Source: a virus
Direction: 5' to 3' (one strand)
DNA: 64,000 bases
IMG/VR virus record: IMGVR_UViG_3300009703_000007
Coordinates: 30,121-94,120 of that record
The notes beneath the pieces were generated by a model that saw nothing but the letters and a program-made list of their open reading frames with translations, was not told the DNA's origin and did not search any database. Shown piece after piece: positions 50,715-59,275 of the stretch. A program made the translations under genes and the position numbers. Within the stretch, counting starts at the first letter, position 1, and the number at the start of each line of letters is the position of its first letter.

Positions 50715-51318
50715 CAGTCTCTACTCCTTGCGCCTCTTCTGTTTCCATATAGCGCAAATTAATTGTGTTAACCAACAAGTACGCATAACTCAACGGTGAA
50801 GTCGGGTCAAAATAATCAGCGGAAGTATTTGCGTAGTCGTATAGAAACACGTCGTAGGGCTCCACCTTGTTTACTACGCTGATTAGGTCCCTCACAGGAC
50901 CAGAACAATACTTATCAAGGTACTGCTCATACAGAAACTGTAGTATAGCCCAACGTGCTTGCACAAAGTTAATTGTGCGTCCGTTGAACAGGAACTCTTC
51001 TTTGGACCTGTCCAGGCCCGTTACTACTCCGTCTTTGTTTCTGAGTATCTTGATACCTACCCCGCCGTACGTCTTTGCCGGGTTAGCGAATACTTTCTCA
51101 GTATACCCTCCTTTGCGAGACTTCTTGCAGTAGTTGAACCCAGACCATACTGTAGTAACCTCTACGCGGGACTTACCTGTGCCCGGTACCGTTAGTCCTG
51201 GGCAAGGCGAGAACGGCGAGAGCACGCCAAATCCAGTATTGTCGTTCTTAGGTATCTTAATATACGTATGCTTGGTCTCACCTGTCGGAACTTCCGAGGG
51301 GTGGCAGTACTTAAGCAC
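50683..51318 (-). CDS. Unrecognised protein
   Basis: The product has 211 residues with mixed composition and no recognised motif. The N-terminal part has HTYIKIPKNDNTGFGVLSPF, and the C-terminal half is helical (ARWAILQFLYEQYLDKY) with a Pro/Thr-rich end. It lies in a tight minus-strand operon with nucleotide metabolism genes and overlaps the zinc-ribbon gene. The function is unknown. Confidence 0.65.
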   Translation of the reverse strand: MLKYCHPSEVPTGETKHTYIKIPKNDNTGFGVLSPFSPCPGLTVPGTGKSRVEVTTVWSGFNYCKKSRKGGYTEKVFANPAKTYGGVGIKILRNKDGVVTGLDRSKEEFLFNGRTINFVQARWAILQFLYEQYLDKYCSGPVRDLISVVNKVEPYDVFLYDYANTSADYFDPTSPLSYAYLLVNTINLRYMETEEAQGVETDDEPTPPTAA

Positions 51319-51326
51319 ATGCCTTC

Positions 51327-52028
51327 CTAAGTAAGGGGTGTAGTAGCAGAGCCAGGCAGCGATTCTATAGACGCGTCGTCCATGGGTGCAGTAGCTAGAG
51401 GCCCTAGCGCAGATTTCCAGTTTCTGTCTGACTTGGGTATGCTGTACCTGGACAAGTTAGTCTTAGTCAGCTCTCGTGTGGCTATGATCAGAGGTCCTAT
51501 CATAGTGAACTCCCCTGCCTCAATCGCGTACTCGGCCGCGAACAAGTCCGCTGACTTTATGTGTAGACCAAAATGCTCCGACTGTAGTATGAGGTTCTTG
51601 TGTCGTAGATCTGGGTGGCCCTCACCTAGCTCATGTGCCTCAGTGGACAGCGCGGAAGGAACATACTTCTTGATGTCTCCGGGCTGAAACAGTAGCGTCC
51701 CTAAAGTCAGCAGCTTGGCGGGGCATTCGACACTCAATATGTTCAGGCTACCCTCGACAATGCCGAACCCGCCTGACACTATACCTACAATCTTGACTCT
51801 CGGTTTACGCCCTCTAGTGCTCTCCAGCACACGTAGATAGAGCAGGTTATCGTCATCGATGAATCTACTCATAGCTGCTACGTATCTGAGGTATTCTCCC
51901 ATTTCCAACTTTTGCTGGTCTGTCCAGGACAGAGGGTCAGGATACTCTTTAGCCAGCGCGTCCACAGTAGCGATAGCCGCGGCAGCATCCGGCAACTCTG
52001 CAGGATAGTCGTGTTCTAATTCGTCCAT
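51327..52028 (-). CDS. Unrecognised protein
   Basis: The product has 233 residues. It is acidic at the start (YPAELPDAAAAIATVDALAK), then mixed, with VKIVGIVSGGFGIVEGSLNI near residue 78. No catalytic motif was seen. It lies two bases from the P-loop kinase gene, so it is co-translated with nucleotide metabolism genes. Confidence 0.65.
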   Translation of the reverse strand: MDELEHDYPAELPDAAAAIATVDALAKEYPDPLSWTDQQKLEMGEYLRYVAAMSRFIDDDNLLYLRVLESTRGRKPRVKIVGIVSGGFGIVEGSLNILSVECPAKLLTLGTLLFQPGDIKKYVPSALSTEAHELGEGHPDLRHKNLILQSEHFGLHIKSADLFAAEYAIEAGEFTMIGPLIIATRELTKTNLSRYSIPKSDRNWKSALGPLATAPMDDASIESLPGSATTPLT

Positions 52029-52029
52029 A

Positions 52030-52593
52030 TCACAGTCCTAATTTTGAAATGTCTTCAAGTATACGCTTGACTCGGTCTTCTACGCTACCGCGGAGCACAA
52101 CGTAGTTGCTGACGTGTGAGGCACAGAACTCTCGCAGCATTACCCCTACCGCGTTACGTTCATCAGGCTTGAGTGCGCGTACGCTGTCCATATTTTTTAG
52201 AGTGTACTCTACCTCGGAGCAGGGCAGTAGGTAGCAGAGGTCGTAGTCATTAGCGTGTCTTACAGCTAGTTTTCTAAACTCTTCCCTGAACTCCACTGCT
52301 TTCTTACCTGTCTTACTTTGGTAAAAGTGAGTTCCATACAGCGCGTAAACAGGTAGTGGAGAGTCTATTATGACGTAGGGATACAGGTCTCCTATAGACC
52401 GCTCTATCTGCGCCATCTTTTCCAGCATGTACATCTGCTCAACGATATGCTCTGGAGGTCCGTACTTTTCGATGTACTCTCTAGCGTATTCTGGTAATCC
52501 AAAAGACCTAGGTAGAGCTTCGGCTAGTGCCGACGTCAGCTCAGTCTTCCCTGTGAAGGGAGCTCCAAGCAGTGCTATTTTAATCCGGGCCAT
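52030..52593 (-). CDS. P-loop kinase, NadR/AAA_28-like
   Basis: The product has 187 residues. A Walker A motif GAPFTGKTEL lies at residues 10-19, and a Walker B-like strand YVIIDSPLPVYALYG lies near residue 73. LPEYAREYIEKYG near residue 33 resembles the acceptor-site segment of NadR-type nucleoside kinases. It overlaps the thymidylate kinase gene by 19 bases. A nucleoside or NAD-precursor kinase is likely; the substrate cannot be read from sequence. Confidence 0.7.
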   Translation of the reverse strand: MARIKIALLGAPFTGKTELTSALAEALPRSFGLPEYAREYIEKYGPPEHIVEQMYMLEKMAQIERSIGDLYPYVIIDSPLPVYALYGTHFYQSKTGKKAVEFREEFRKLAVRHANDYDLCYLLPCSEVEYTLKNMDSVRALKPDERNAVGVMLREFCASHVSNYVVLRGSVEDRVKRILEDISKLGL

Positions 52594-53342
52594 TTACTCA
52601 CAAACTCCACACAAGCGTTGTTGCGTTCGCACAGCGCTACTACACGATCGATAATACGTAGCGCCGTGGCAAACTCCGTGTCCTCTTCCTTGATAGTTAT
52701 CGCCGTAGTCATAGTGGTCCCTGCCTGACTGACCTCACTCCCCAGGACATACTCATTATTTGCGTACGTACTCATGCAGGCGTCTGCTACGTAGTTGTAC
52801 GCTTCTCTGACTGCTTCCTTTTGCTTTGCAGCCCTTGTTGCCATGTGGTCACTATCTTCGTCTCTGGTTAAAAGTACTATGTCCTCACTGGAGTCTTCCC
52901 TTTTGAGAACTACAGTAACGTCGAAGAACGTGTTATCGTTCAACTTTCTTAACACGTCACCTTCGCACCGGACTACGGATCCTTCCCTGTTGAGTGTCTG
53001 ATAGACAAACGTAGACAGCGGTCCCCTGTCCGATACCACAGCAAAGCCCTCCTTAAGTGCAGGGCTTATGACTGTTCTGTGGTGGATGAGCCTGTCCGCG
53101 CAGAACAGCAGTTTCTCTTCGTCAGGTGTCAGGTCCGTCTGGGCCAACACAGTTCTTATCAAGCAACATGCTGTAGAAGTTGGAGAGCCTGGCTCCCTGG
53201 TACTGATCGCGTCTATGTCTACAAACTCTAGTATGGTGACGATCTCATCAGCCAGCGTTGTCTTTCCAACACCGTCCGCTCCTTCGAGAACAATCAAAGG
53301 AGCTTGGTTGGTGTACTTGTGGTCGTAAAGTATTCTTCCCAT
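52575..53342 (-). CDS. tmk: Thymidylate kinase
   Basis: The product has 255 residues. It has the dTMP kinase motifs: P-loop LEGADGVGKTTLADEI (19-34), the DR(E/Y)-type STREPGSPTS, and the DRGPLSTFVYQ segment of the lid region. It phosphorylates dTMP to dTDP. It is somewhat longer than the usual 205-215 residues, with an extended C-terminal part. It starts one base after the ribonucleotide reductase stop, so both are made together for dNTP supply. Confidence 0.85.
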   Translation of the reverse strand: MGRILYDHKYTNQAPLIVLEGADGVGKTTLADEIVTILEFVDIDAISTREPGSPTSTACCLIRTVLAQTDLTPDEEKLLFCADRLIHHRTVISPALKEGFAVVSDRGPLSTFVYQTLNREGSVVRCEGDVLRKLNDNTFFDVTVVLKREDSSEDIVLLTRDEDSDHMATRAAKQKEAVREAYNYVADACMSTYANNEYVLGSEVSQAGTTMTTAITIKEEDTEFATALRIIDRVVALCERNNACVEFVSKWPGLK

Positions 53343-56300
53343 TTATCCACATCCCGTGGTTTCTCCACAGCTCTGGCAGGTGTAGCACGATCCTGCACGG
53401 ATGGCTATACCGCCACAATTATGGCACGGTTGGTTGTCTCCGAAGTCAGTTCTGACGTCAGAAAAGTTTACCTCGTCGTATTGCACTAATTCCTGTGTGA
53501 GACCTCTTACGGTTACCTCTCCAGAGGACAGCTGATCCAAGTATCGGGCCACATAGTCTACTATGGACGACGCAAAGCGAATATTCTCATTCTGCGTTAT
53601 GCCTTGTGGGGCGAAGTTAGCTCCACGTAGTTTGGTAGTGATAGCGTCTAGTGGCACGCCGTGTTGTAGGCCTATAGACATCATTACCGCTACGGCGTCT
53701 AGAAGGCCGCTAATGGTAGACCCTTCCTTAGAGCAGTTTATGAACACCTCTCCCACACCACCAGAAGGATAGAAGCCTGTGGTCACGTACCCCTCGAAGC
53801 CCCCTATAGTAAACTTGTGGACCTGTCCTGGACGTGTATCCGGCAGCCTTTTTCTAGGAGATCCTACAGGAGCCGCAGTTCTACCAGCGTTCTCATCGTA
53901 GGACTTGCCTGTACGTAAAGGCTGAGCGTCCTTACTACCATCCCGGTAGACTGCTACACACTTGAGTCCCTTAGTCCACGCAGTTTCGTAGATGTCTAAG
54001 ATGTCTTCGACTGTGGCGCTACTGGGCAGGTTGACTGTCTTGCTAATCGATCCGGATATAAACGGCTGGATGGCTTCCAACATGTCTATGTGTGCGGACC
54101 ATGGCAGTGCCACATCAAAGTCAGCGTCACTGCTCTCGAAGGAGCACTGGAAGATACGCTGCTCATCTGCAGAAAGCTTGTTGCATCCTTGTAGTGTGCC
54201 ATACGCTAGCACGTATGCTTCGATGGCTTCGATGTCTTCCTCAGACTTATGTAGGCGTCTGCGACAGGCGTCTATTACCGTTGGATTTGCCAACTGCATG
54301 ACGCCACCACCCACCAGCGTCTTGAACTTACGAAGGGCAAGCTCCGGTTCGCAGCCTGTAGTGTCACAACCCATAGCGAATGATATAGTTCCAGTAGGAG
54401 CTATGACTGATATCTGCGCGTTTCTAGGTGCTACATCGCTGGTAACAACTGTACTCCATGCGTCACTTGCAGCGAGTGCTAGCAGGTTAAGTGTGGTGAT
54501 GACACCTGGGGAGCTGATAGCCTGCACAGTTTTTTCCAAATCTGAATGGGCGTTCTCGTGCAACCTCAGCACTTCGCGCATGTTACCAGGATCTACTCCC
54601 TTAGCAGTACCTACGTCCCAAGTTAGGCTAATGCTCTTTTTGTACCCTGTAGCAGTCAGCAAGCTGGCTAAGCTAGCAGCTACCGCCCTCCCCTCAACTG
54701 AGTTGTACGGTACGCCCATACTCATGAGCAGCGCACCCAAGTTGGTATACCCTAAGCCCAGCGTTCGGTACAGTATGGAGTTCTCAGCTATCTTAGCTGT
54801 AGGGTAGTCAGCGCCACCCACGATTATGTCCATAGACAGTACTGCGTACTCTACGTCTTGCACAAACCGGCTTATGTCGAATGTGTTGTCTTCTATGTTG
54901 TAGTACTTCAGTAAGTTGAAGGACCCTAGATTGCACGCAGTGTCGTCTAGAAAGAGGTACTCTGAATTAGCTACCACTACGGAGTGGGTGCCTGTATCCG
55001 TAAAAGATGAAACCCCGAAGTTGTGCGTTCCTTCTACAGTAATGTCGTAGACAGGTACGGCTTCCTCTAGTGTTATGTGCTCTACGGAAGCAACGCGGTC
55101 GTTAGTCAGGTCTCGTCTTGACGAGATCCAGTCTGAGAACTTGTCCCAAGCCATGCCGCGAATTTTGCCGCCACGCGGTGAGCTAGCTGCTAGAGGTACA
55201 ATCCCCTTAAGTCCTTCATCGTGGATATGCTTGTTCCACCTGCCAGGGGTGACAGCAGACTCTACAGAGGTGTGCGTACCTCGAGGCTTGGATTCTATGT
55301 CCTCCCAGGTACTAACCAGTAGCTCCTCTGGTACATCGATGTACCTTGGATTCTTTTCTCCAGCACTGTGACTGCGGACGTGCTCGACGTGCTCCTCCAG
55401 CGTCAAGTTGCTGAGAAAGTCATTGGTAGCCTTTCCGTCTACGTGGTGTACGTGCATACCTTCGGGTATGTCTCCGTGGACTTGTGTCCACATCCAGCGT
55501 GCTAACACCTGTGTGCCAGACTTTATCTTGTCTGTTGGTCGCTGATTTATGTACCCTCTATCACTGCGCAGTGCGTTTCGCCATTTGCCTATCTTACGAA
55601 GCCGGGCTCCTTCCTCGAGGTCCTGTGCTTCCACGTAAGTGTCTACGCCGTGCGTACGAACTAAAAACTTGTGCTCTGGGGTGCAAGTCAATACAATGCC
55701 TTTATCTGTGGTAACCTTAACTAGCTTGTTAGTATGCCCAGATACCCAGGCAGCTTGTATTTTTTTAAGGACAGGTAGCCGACTTTCAATATCGTAGCTG
55801 TACGCGTACGGTAGACCCTCATTAGCGTCGAATTTTCTAGACAGCTCTTGTATTTCTACACGGCCTTCAGATGTGTCTACCCGTGTTTCTCCTACAAAGC
55901 AACACGGGTTTGACGCCCTGATTCTATCCACATGGCCACTAGTATGCCACTTCTGGATAGTGTCATCATACTGCAAACCGGGGTCTCCACACGCATACGC
56001 AGCCTCAGCAACCTCTTTGAGTAACGCCGCTGCGTTGACCTTCTTGGCTACGCCTCCGTCTGTACGTCGAGTTAAGTTCCAGTTAGGGGTGACGTCATCA
56101 GTAACAGCCAGGGACATGAATCCGTCTGTGACTCTAACGGAGTGATTTGCATTCTGGTGGAACACCGACGCGTAGGCTTCTCCGTTAAGCCCGGGCGTGT
56201 AACCAGCAGCAATCAGCTTCTTAGCCTTCTCGTCCTCCGTGACCTTGCAGGTGATGAACTCCTGTATGTCAGGATGATCCACATCCAAGATCATCATGCG

Positions 56301-56960
56301 AGCAGCTCTTCGTGTAGCTCCCCCACTCTTGATAGCGCCTGCCCAGGCGTCTAGCCCTCTCATGAAGGAGAGAGGTCCGGTAGAAGTTCCTCCTGTACTC
56401 AGGGGCTCTCCTTGCGCTCGAAGCTTAGACATGTTGGAACCGGTCCCTGAGCCTCCCTTGAACAGGATCCCCTCCGTCATACCCAGCGCTAGGATGGACT
56501 CCATGTTGTCTTCTACGGAGTTGATGAAGCAAGCACTAGCCTGCTGTGATCTGCCTTCGGCTCCAAGGTTGAACCACACTGGAGAGTTCCAAAAGAACCT
56601 CTGCGACAGCACCATGTCCATAAGCCGCGTATAGCAGTCACGTGATCCTTGGAGGTCAAAGTATCCATCCCTAACTCCCCAATCACAGATGCGAGAGCAC
56701 ACTCTGTGTGCAAGGTTGAAGATACTAGTCTCTCGACGTTCTGTACCCTGTTGTCCTCTAAAATATTTGTTAGCTACAATTTGAACTGACTGGTTTGTCC
56801 AGCTCTCAGGACACTCAACAGCCTCTTGCTCAAAAATCACGTCACCGTTCGCGTCCTCTATTCTAACATCTACGTACTTCCAGGTGACGTTAGCGTACGC
56901 GTCTTTGATAGCGTTTATAGCTACCGATTCAGTCTCTCTTAAATTGTTATGAGACAGCAT
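53343..56960 (-). CDS. nrdJ: Class II (B12-dependent) ribonucleotide reductase with an intein
   Basis: The product has 1205 residues and would be 893 after splicing. Reductase motifs include FFWNSPVWFNLG (122-133), ACFINSVEDNM (143-153), FKGGSGTGSNMSKLR (167-181) and the catalytic NPC|SEYLFLDDTACNLGSFN, split by the intein between C353 and S666. The C-terminus ends in a Cys-rich tail (CHNCGG ... CYTCQSCGETTGCG) typical of adenosylcobalamin-dependent NrdJ. It converts ribonucleotides to deoxyribonucleotides without oxygen dependence. It overlaps the RuvC-like gene by 14 bases and is followed by tmk. Confidence 0.92.
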   Translation of the reverse strand: MLSHNNLRETESVAINAIKDAYANVTWKYVDVRIEDANGDVIFEQEAVECPESWTNQSVQIVANKYFRGQQGTERRETSIFNLAHRVCSRICDWGVRDGYFDLQGSRDCYTRLMDMVLSQRFFWNSPVWFNLGAEGRSQQASACFINSVEDNMESILALGMTEGILFKGGSGTGSNMSKLRAQGEPLSTGGTSTGPLSFMRGLDAWAGAIKSGGATRRAARMMILDVDHPDIQEFITCKVTEDEKAKKLIAAGYTPGLNGEAYASVFHQNANHSVRVTDGFMSLAVTDDVTPNWNLTRRTDGGVAKKVNAAALLKEVAEAAYACGDPGLQYDDTIQKWHTSGHVDRIRASNPCCFVGETRVDTSEGRVEIQELSRKFDANEGLPYAYSYDIESRLPVLKKIQAAWVSGHTNKLVKVTTDKGIVLTCTPEHKFLVRTHGVDTYVEAQDLEEGARLRKIGKWRNALRSDRGYINQRPTDKIKSGTQVLARWMWTQVHGDIPEGMHVHHVDGKATNDFLSNLTLEEHVEHVRSHSAGEKNPRYIDVPEELLVSTWEDIESKPRGTHTSVESAVTPGRWNKHIHDEGLKGIVPLAASSPRGGKIRGMAWDKFSDWISSRRDLTNDRVASVEHITLEEAVPVYDITVEGTHNFGVSSFTDTGTHSVVVANSEYLFLDDTACNLGSFNLLKYYNIEDNTFDISRFVQDVEYAVLSMDIIVGGADYPTAKIAENSILYRTLGLGYTNLGALLMSMGVPYNSVEGRAVAASLASLLTATGYKKSISLTWDVGTAKGVDPGNMREVLRLHENAHSDLEKTVQAISSPGVITTLNLLALAASDAWSTVVTSDVAPRNAQISVIAPTGTISFAMGCDTTGCEPELALRKFKTLVGGGVMQLANPTVIDACRRRLHKSEEDIEAIEAYVLAYGTLQGCNKLSADEQRIFQCSFESSDADFDVALPWSAHIDMLEAIQPFISGSISKTVNLPSSATVEDILDIYETAWTKGLKCVAVYRDGSKDAQPLRTGKSYDENAGRTAAPVGSPRKRLPDTRPGQVHKFTIGGFEGYVTTGFYPSGGVGEVFINCSKEGSTISGLLDAVAVMMSIGLQHGVPLDAITTKLRGANFAPQGITQNENIRFASSIVDYVARYLDQLSSGEVTVRGLTQELVQYDEVNFSDVRTDFGDNQPCHNCGGIAIRAGSCYTCQSCGETTGCG
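54966..55901 (-). mobile_element. Intein with an HNH homing endonuclease domain
   Basis: Residues 354-665 (312 residues) interrupt the reductase active site between NPC and SEY. It begins CFVGETRV (Cys1). Block B-like TCTPEHKFLV lies near 425, and block F-like VYDITVEGTHNFGV lies near 637. It ends VVVAN followed by Ser+1. The penultimate residue is Ala instead of the common His. An endonuclease core HVHHVDGKATNDFLSNLTLE (503-522) is of the HNH type. Confidence 0.9.
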
Positions 56961-57537
56961 TAATTCTCCGCCGTAGGGCAGCCTTTAGCCCTTTGTGTTC
57001 TTTACTTCTTATTAGCTTAATGCAGGTCTCTAGACTTTGCCTTGTGACAGGCAGTTCTAGGGAAAGCTTACAGAGTCTGTTCGCCACCTGAAGTCCCACC
57101 AAAGCAAGCCCTGCAGCGTCTGTAACGTCTGTATCTTGTGGAAGAGCGTTGCGTAGTATCTGGTTGACACAGTCTGCAACATCTTCCTTGGAGGCCGATC
57201 CGCTGCCCACAACTGCGAGCTTCATCGACTTTGGAGGTATTGTTAGTAAGGGAATGCCTTTACGGATAGCGGCTAGGCGTAGCACTCCTGCTACTTGTCC
57301 CAGCGTGTGCTGCCTACTGGCAGACCCGTGAGAAGGGCCCTCTATGGCGCAGAGCAGCGGGCTCTTTCCGATCAGTATATCTTCAGTAGAGCTAAAAATA
57401 CGTTCTAGTTTTGCGTTGACGTCGCCACCTGATGGCAGCGCGATTTTCTTGTGGGTTGCCACGAGGTCAGATGACACCAGGACTAGCCCAGTACCGTTTA
57501 GTGAAGGATCCACACCTAATACTGTATAGAGAGGCAT
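56947..57537 (-). CDS. RuvC-like Holliday junction resolvase
   Basis: The product has 196 residues. RuvC motifs: LGVDPSLNGTGLVL with the first catalytic Asp (10), CAIEGPSHGSASRQHTLGQV with the Glu near 66, and the C-terminal TDVTDAAGLALVG with Asp residues near 136-140. It would cut branched DNA during phage replication and packaging. There is no ribosome site; TAAAAT ends six bases before the ATG, so the message may be leaderless. It heads the minus-strand nucleotide operon. Confidence 0.8.
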   Translation of the reverse strand: MPLYTVLGVDPSLNGTGLVLVSSDLVATHKKIALPSGGDVNAKLERIFSSTEDILIGKSPLLCAIEGPSHGSASRQHTLGQVAGVLRLAAIRKGIPLLTIPPKSMKLAVVGSGSASKEDVADCVNQILRNALPQDTDVTDAAGLALVGLQVANRLCKLSLELPVTRQSLETCIKLIRSKEHKGLKAALRRRINAVS

Positions 57538-57614
57538 GGGTATATTTTAGCTTACTAAGACATTGGCCACGTGGCCGAAATCTTACTATTATACCTTAGT
57601 AAGGAGCTCAATTA
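57538..57614. promoter_or_regulatory. Divergent control region with palindromes
   Basis: It contains a perfect 12-bp palindrome GGCCACGTGGCC (57565-57576), CTTACTAAG (57551-57559) and a hairpin CTTACTA-8nt-TAGTAAG (57582-57603) that covers part of the AAGGAG ribosome site (57601-57606) of the + gene. On the - strand TAAAAT (57544-57549) serves the RuvC-like gene; on the + strand TATTAT or TTATAC near 57587-57594 may be the -10. Confidence 0.55.
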
Positions 57615-58556
57615 ATGGCTACAGCAGACCTCAATCAGGATCGACTCAGCTACGTCGACGCGACAGGAAAGACTCAGTTTCAGATATACTCACTGGTACT
57701 GAACGCCATCAGCATCACGGATGGCCTTTTCCTGTTTAAGATAAATGACGTGTTGGTGCCTGCGGGAGACACGTACGAGCGTGTCTGCAACATAGGTGAC
57801 CTGTCGGACTTCCTTCAGGATCGTGCCGCAGCCGTAACCGCGGGGGACTCTTACTACAGATCATCTGCTCTTACTGTCGACTACGACGACATCGAGACTG
57901 CGATAGCTGCGGCAACAGTCATTAAAGAACGTGTCAGCGCTCTTATAGAGTTGTACACGCAGTATCTCGCTGACTTCTTTGGTAACGACACTACACCGGT
58001 ACCCACAGGTGACACCACTCTTTTCGATGCTTTAGTAGCTACTGCTGAGGCCCAGCACGTAGTATATACCGCAGCACAAGCTACAGCTGCTGCTGCTATG
58101 GTGACAAAGAATGCTGCGGATGTCGCACATGCGACACTAGACCTGATCAACAATAAAGTCATACCCATTGAAGCAGATGTTACTGCCCTAGAAGCAGTTG
58201 CGGTAACATCAAATGCTGTAGCTACTTCGATACACACAGCGGCTTTAGCTACAGGGCTGGATGCTGATCCAACCTACGTATCAGTGTGGTCCACGCTGAA
58301 CGGGTTCTCTTCGGGAACCGGGACTACATCCGTAAACCAAATACAGATCGACTTGACTGCCAGATTGGCAGATATCACTGCCCTGGGCGTGTCTACAAGT
58401 ACGCTGCTGTCCAACGCCGCCTTCGAGGTGACAACGACGTCCAATGCCCTAGTTGTGGCAGATGCTGATGAAGCAGCTCAACTGGCATTGCGGACTCAAT
58501 ATGCAGCGGATGTGCTGGCTATTGACCCCACTTACCAGTTCAGCTGGATGCCCTAA
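57615..58556 (+). CDS. Coiled-coil virion-type protein
   Basis: The product has 313 residues. After a beta-type start (QFQIYSLVLNAISITDGLFL) the sequence is Ala/Thr-rich and helical with long coiled coils (AAQATAAAAMVTKNAADVAH, NNKVIPIEADVTALEAVAVT). AAGGAG supports the ATG. It is the only + gene between two - strand blocks and has its own control region. It looks like a fibre or whisker protein. Its stop overlaps the stop of the convergent gene by four bases. The function is unknown. Confidence 0.65.
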   Translation: MATADLNQDRLSYVDATGKTQFQIYSLVLNAISITDGLFLFKINDVLVPAGDTYERVCNIGDLSDFLQDRAAAVTAGDSYYRSSALTVDYDDIETAIAAATVIKERVSALIELYTQYLADFFGNDTTPVPTGDTTLFDALVATAEAQHVVYTAAQATAAAAMVTKNAADVAHATLDLINNKVIPIEADVTALEAVAVTSNAVATSIHTAALATGLDADPTYVSVWSTLNGFSSGTGTTSVNQIQIDLTARLADITALGVSTSTLLSNAAFEVTTTSNALVVADADEAAQLALRTQYAADVLAIDPTYQFSWMP

Positions 58557-59020
58557 AGTGTAACAGTACCGGACTTACGGAACTCCTTAAGTAGCTTCGT
58601 CTCATACTTAGGGCCGTTTTTCTGTATCAGGCCCGTGACGTGTTCCGCCTCTTCAGCAGAGACCAGCTCCTTAGTTATTGGATGTCGTTTTCTCCGTCGC
58701 TGTTTCGACTCTGTTTCGCCCGCACTTTTGGGCGTTGACTTGCCCCTGCGACGTGGTGGCGGCGCAGGAGTCGTAATCAGTGGCTCGGTCTCACCCCGTT
58801 CCGCCATCTTGGCGAAGAATTTTCTCGGGTTGACGGGTAATGAGAACATGGTTAGGGACCTTCCGTCTGCGTCGACAGTAGCTCCCTCTACGTGTATGAA
58901 GTCTTCCGAAGTCAAATCCATGTTGTGTACTTGGAAGACGCCGGTGGATAGAATCTCAGCAAGTTCTTTGTGTGTAAACTGCAGTGGTCCACCTCGGCTT
59001 GGTGACTTTTTGTGTGCCAT
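58553..59020 (-). CDS. Basic protein of the reverse transcriptase locus
   Basis: The product has 155 residues from the ATG at 59020, which has GAGG six bases upstream; an ATG at 59041 lacks one. A folded N-terminal part (LQFTHKELAEILSTGVFQVH, MFSLPVNPRKFFAKMAERGE) is followed by a very basic linker (PPPRRRGKSTPKSAG, KQRRRKRHP) and a helical end. The basic part suggests nucleic-acid binding. The family is not recognised. It is the last gene of the minus-strand unit that includes the reverse transcriptase. Confidence 0.65.
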   Translation of the reverse strand: MAHKKSPSRGGPLQFTHKELAEILSTGVFQVHNMDLTSEDFIHVEGATVDADGRSLTMFSLPVNPRKFFAKMAERGETEPLITTPAPPPRRRGKSTPKSAGETESKQRRRKRHPITKELVSAEEAEHVTGLIQKNGPKYETKLLKEFRKSGTVTL

Positions 59021-59041
59021 TCGAAACCTCGGACGCAGCAA

Positions 59042-59275
59042 GTTAAAGACGAATCAGTCTATGCTTGTTACTTTGTGTTCTGTGGTTAGCCTATGAGAAT
59101 TACTTTGTACTCTGTGTCAGTGCTGTTTTGTACTACTAGCTTAGCGCTAGTATTTCGTCAAGCCCTGTAACTAAGACGGGCAAGATAGCCAACACACATT
59201 GCCCGAACAACTTAGTGAACGGGGAAAATATGAGTCGGTGTAGAGCACGTAACATATACTCTCACTCCTTTGTGA
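59042..59275 (-). ncRNA. Structured segment downstream of the reverse transcriptase
   Basis: These 234 bases carry two clear stems: ACTAAG (59170-59175) plus CGGGCAA (59177-59183) pairing with TTGCCCG (59199-59205) plus CTTAGT (59211-59216), and TACTAGC-TTAGC-GCTAGTA (59134-59152). Two 17-bp direct repeats (59068-59084 and 59100-59116, two mismatches) follow. Retrons carry a structured RNA next to their reverse transcriptase, normally upstream; this one is downstream. A non-coding RNA is therefore only a candidate, and the segment also encodes a possible 39-residue peptide. Confidence 0.4.
59136..59255 (-). CDS. Possible 39-residue membrane peptide
   Basis: AAGGAG lies nine bases before the ATG at 59255, 20 bases after the reverse transcriptase stop. 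The frame reads MLRALHRLIFSPFTKLFGQ then a hydrophobic helix CVLAILPVLVTGL and a short acidic end. It resembles small membrane toxins in general form. It overlaps both hairpins of the segment, so coding and structured-RNA readings compete. Confidence 0.4.
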   Translation of the reverse strand: MLRALHRLIFSPFTKLFGQCVLAILPVLVTGLDEILALS

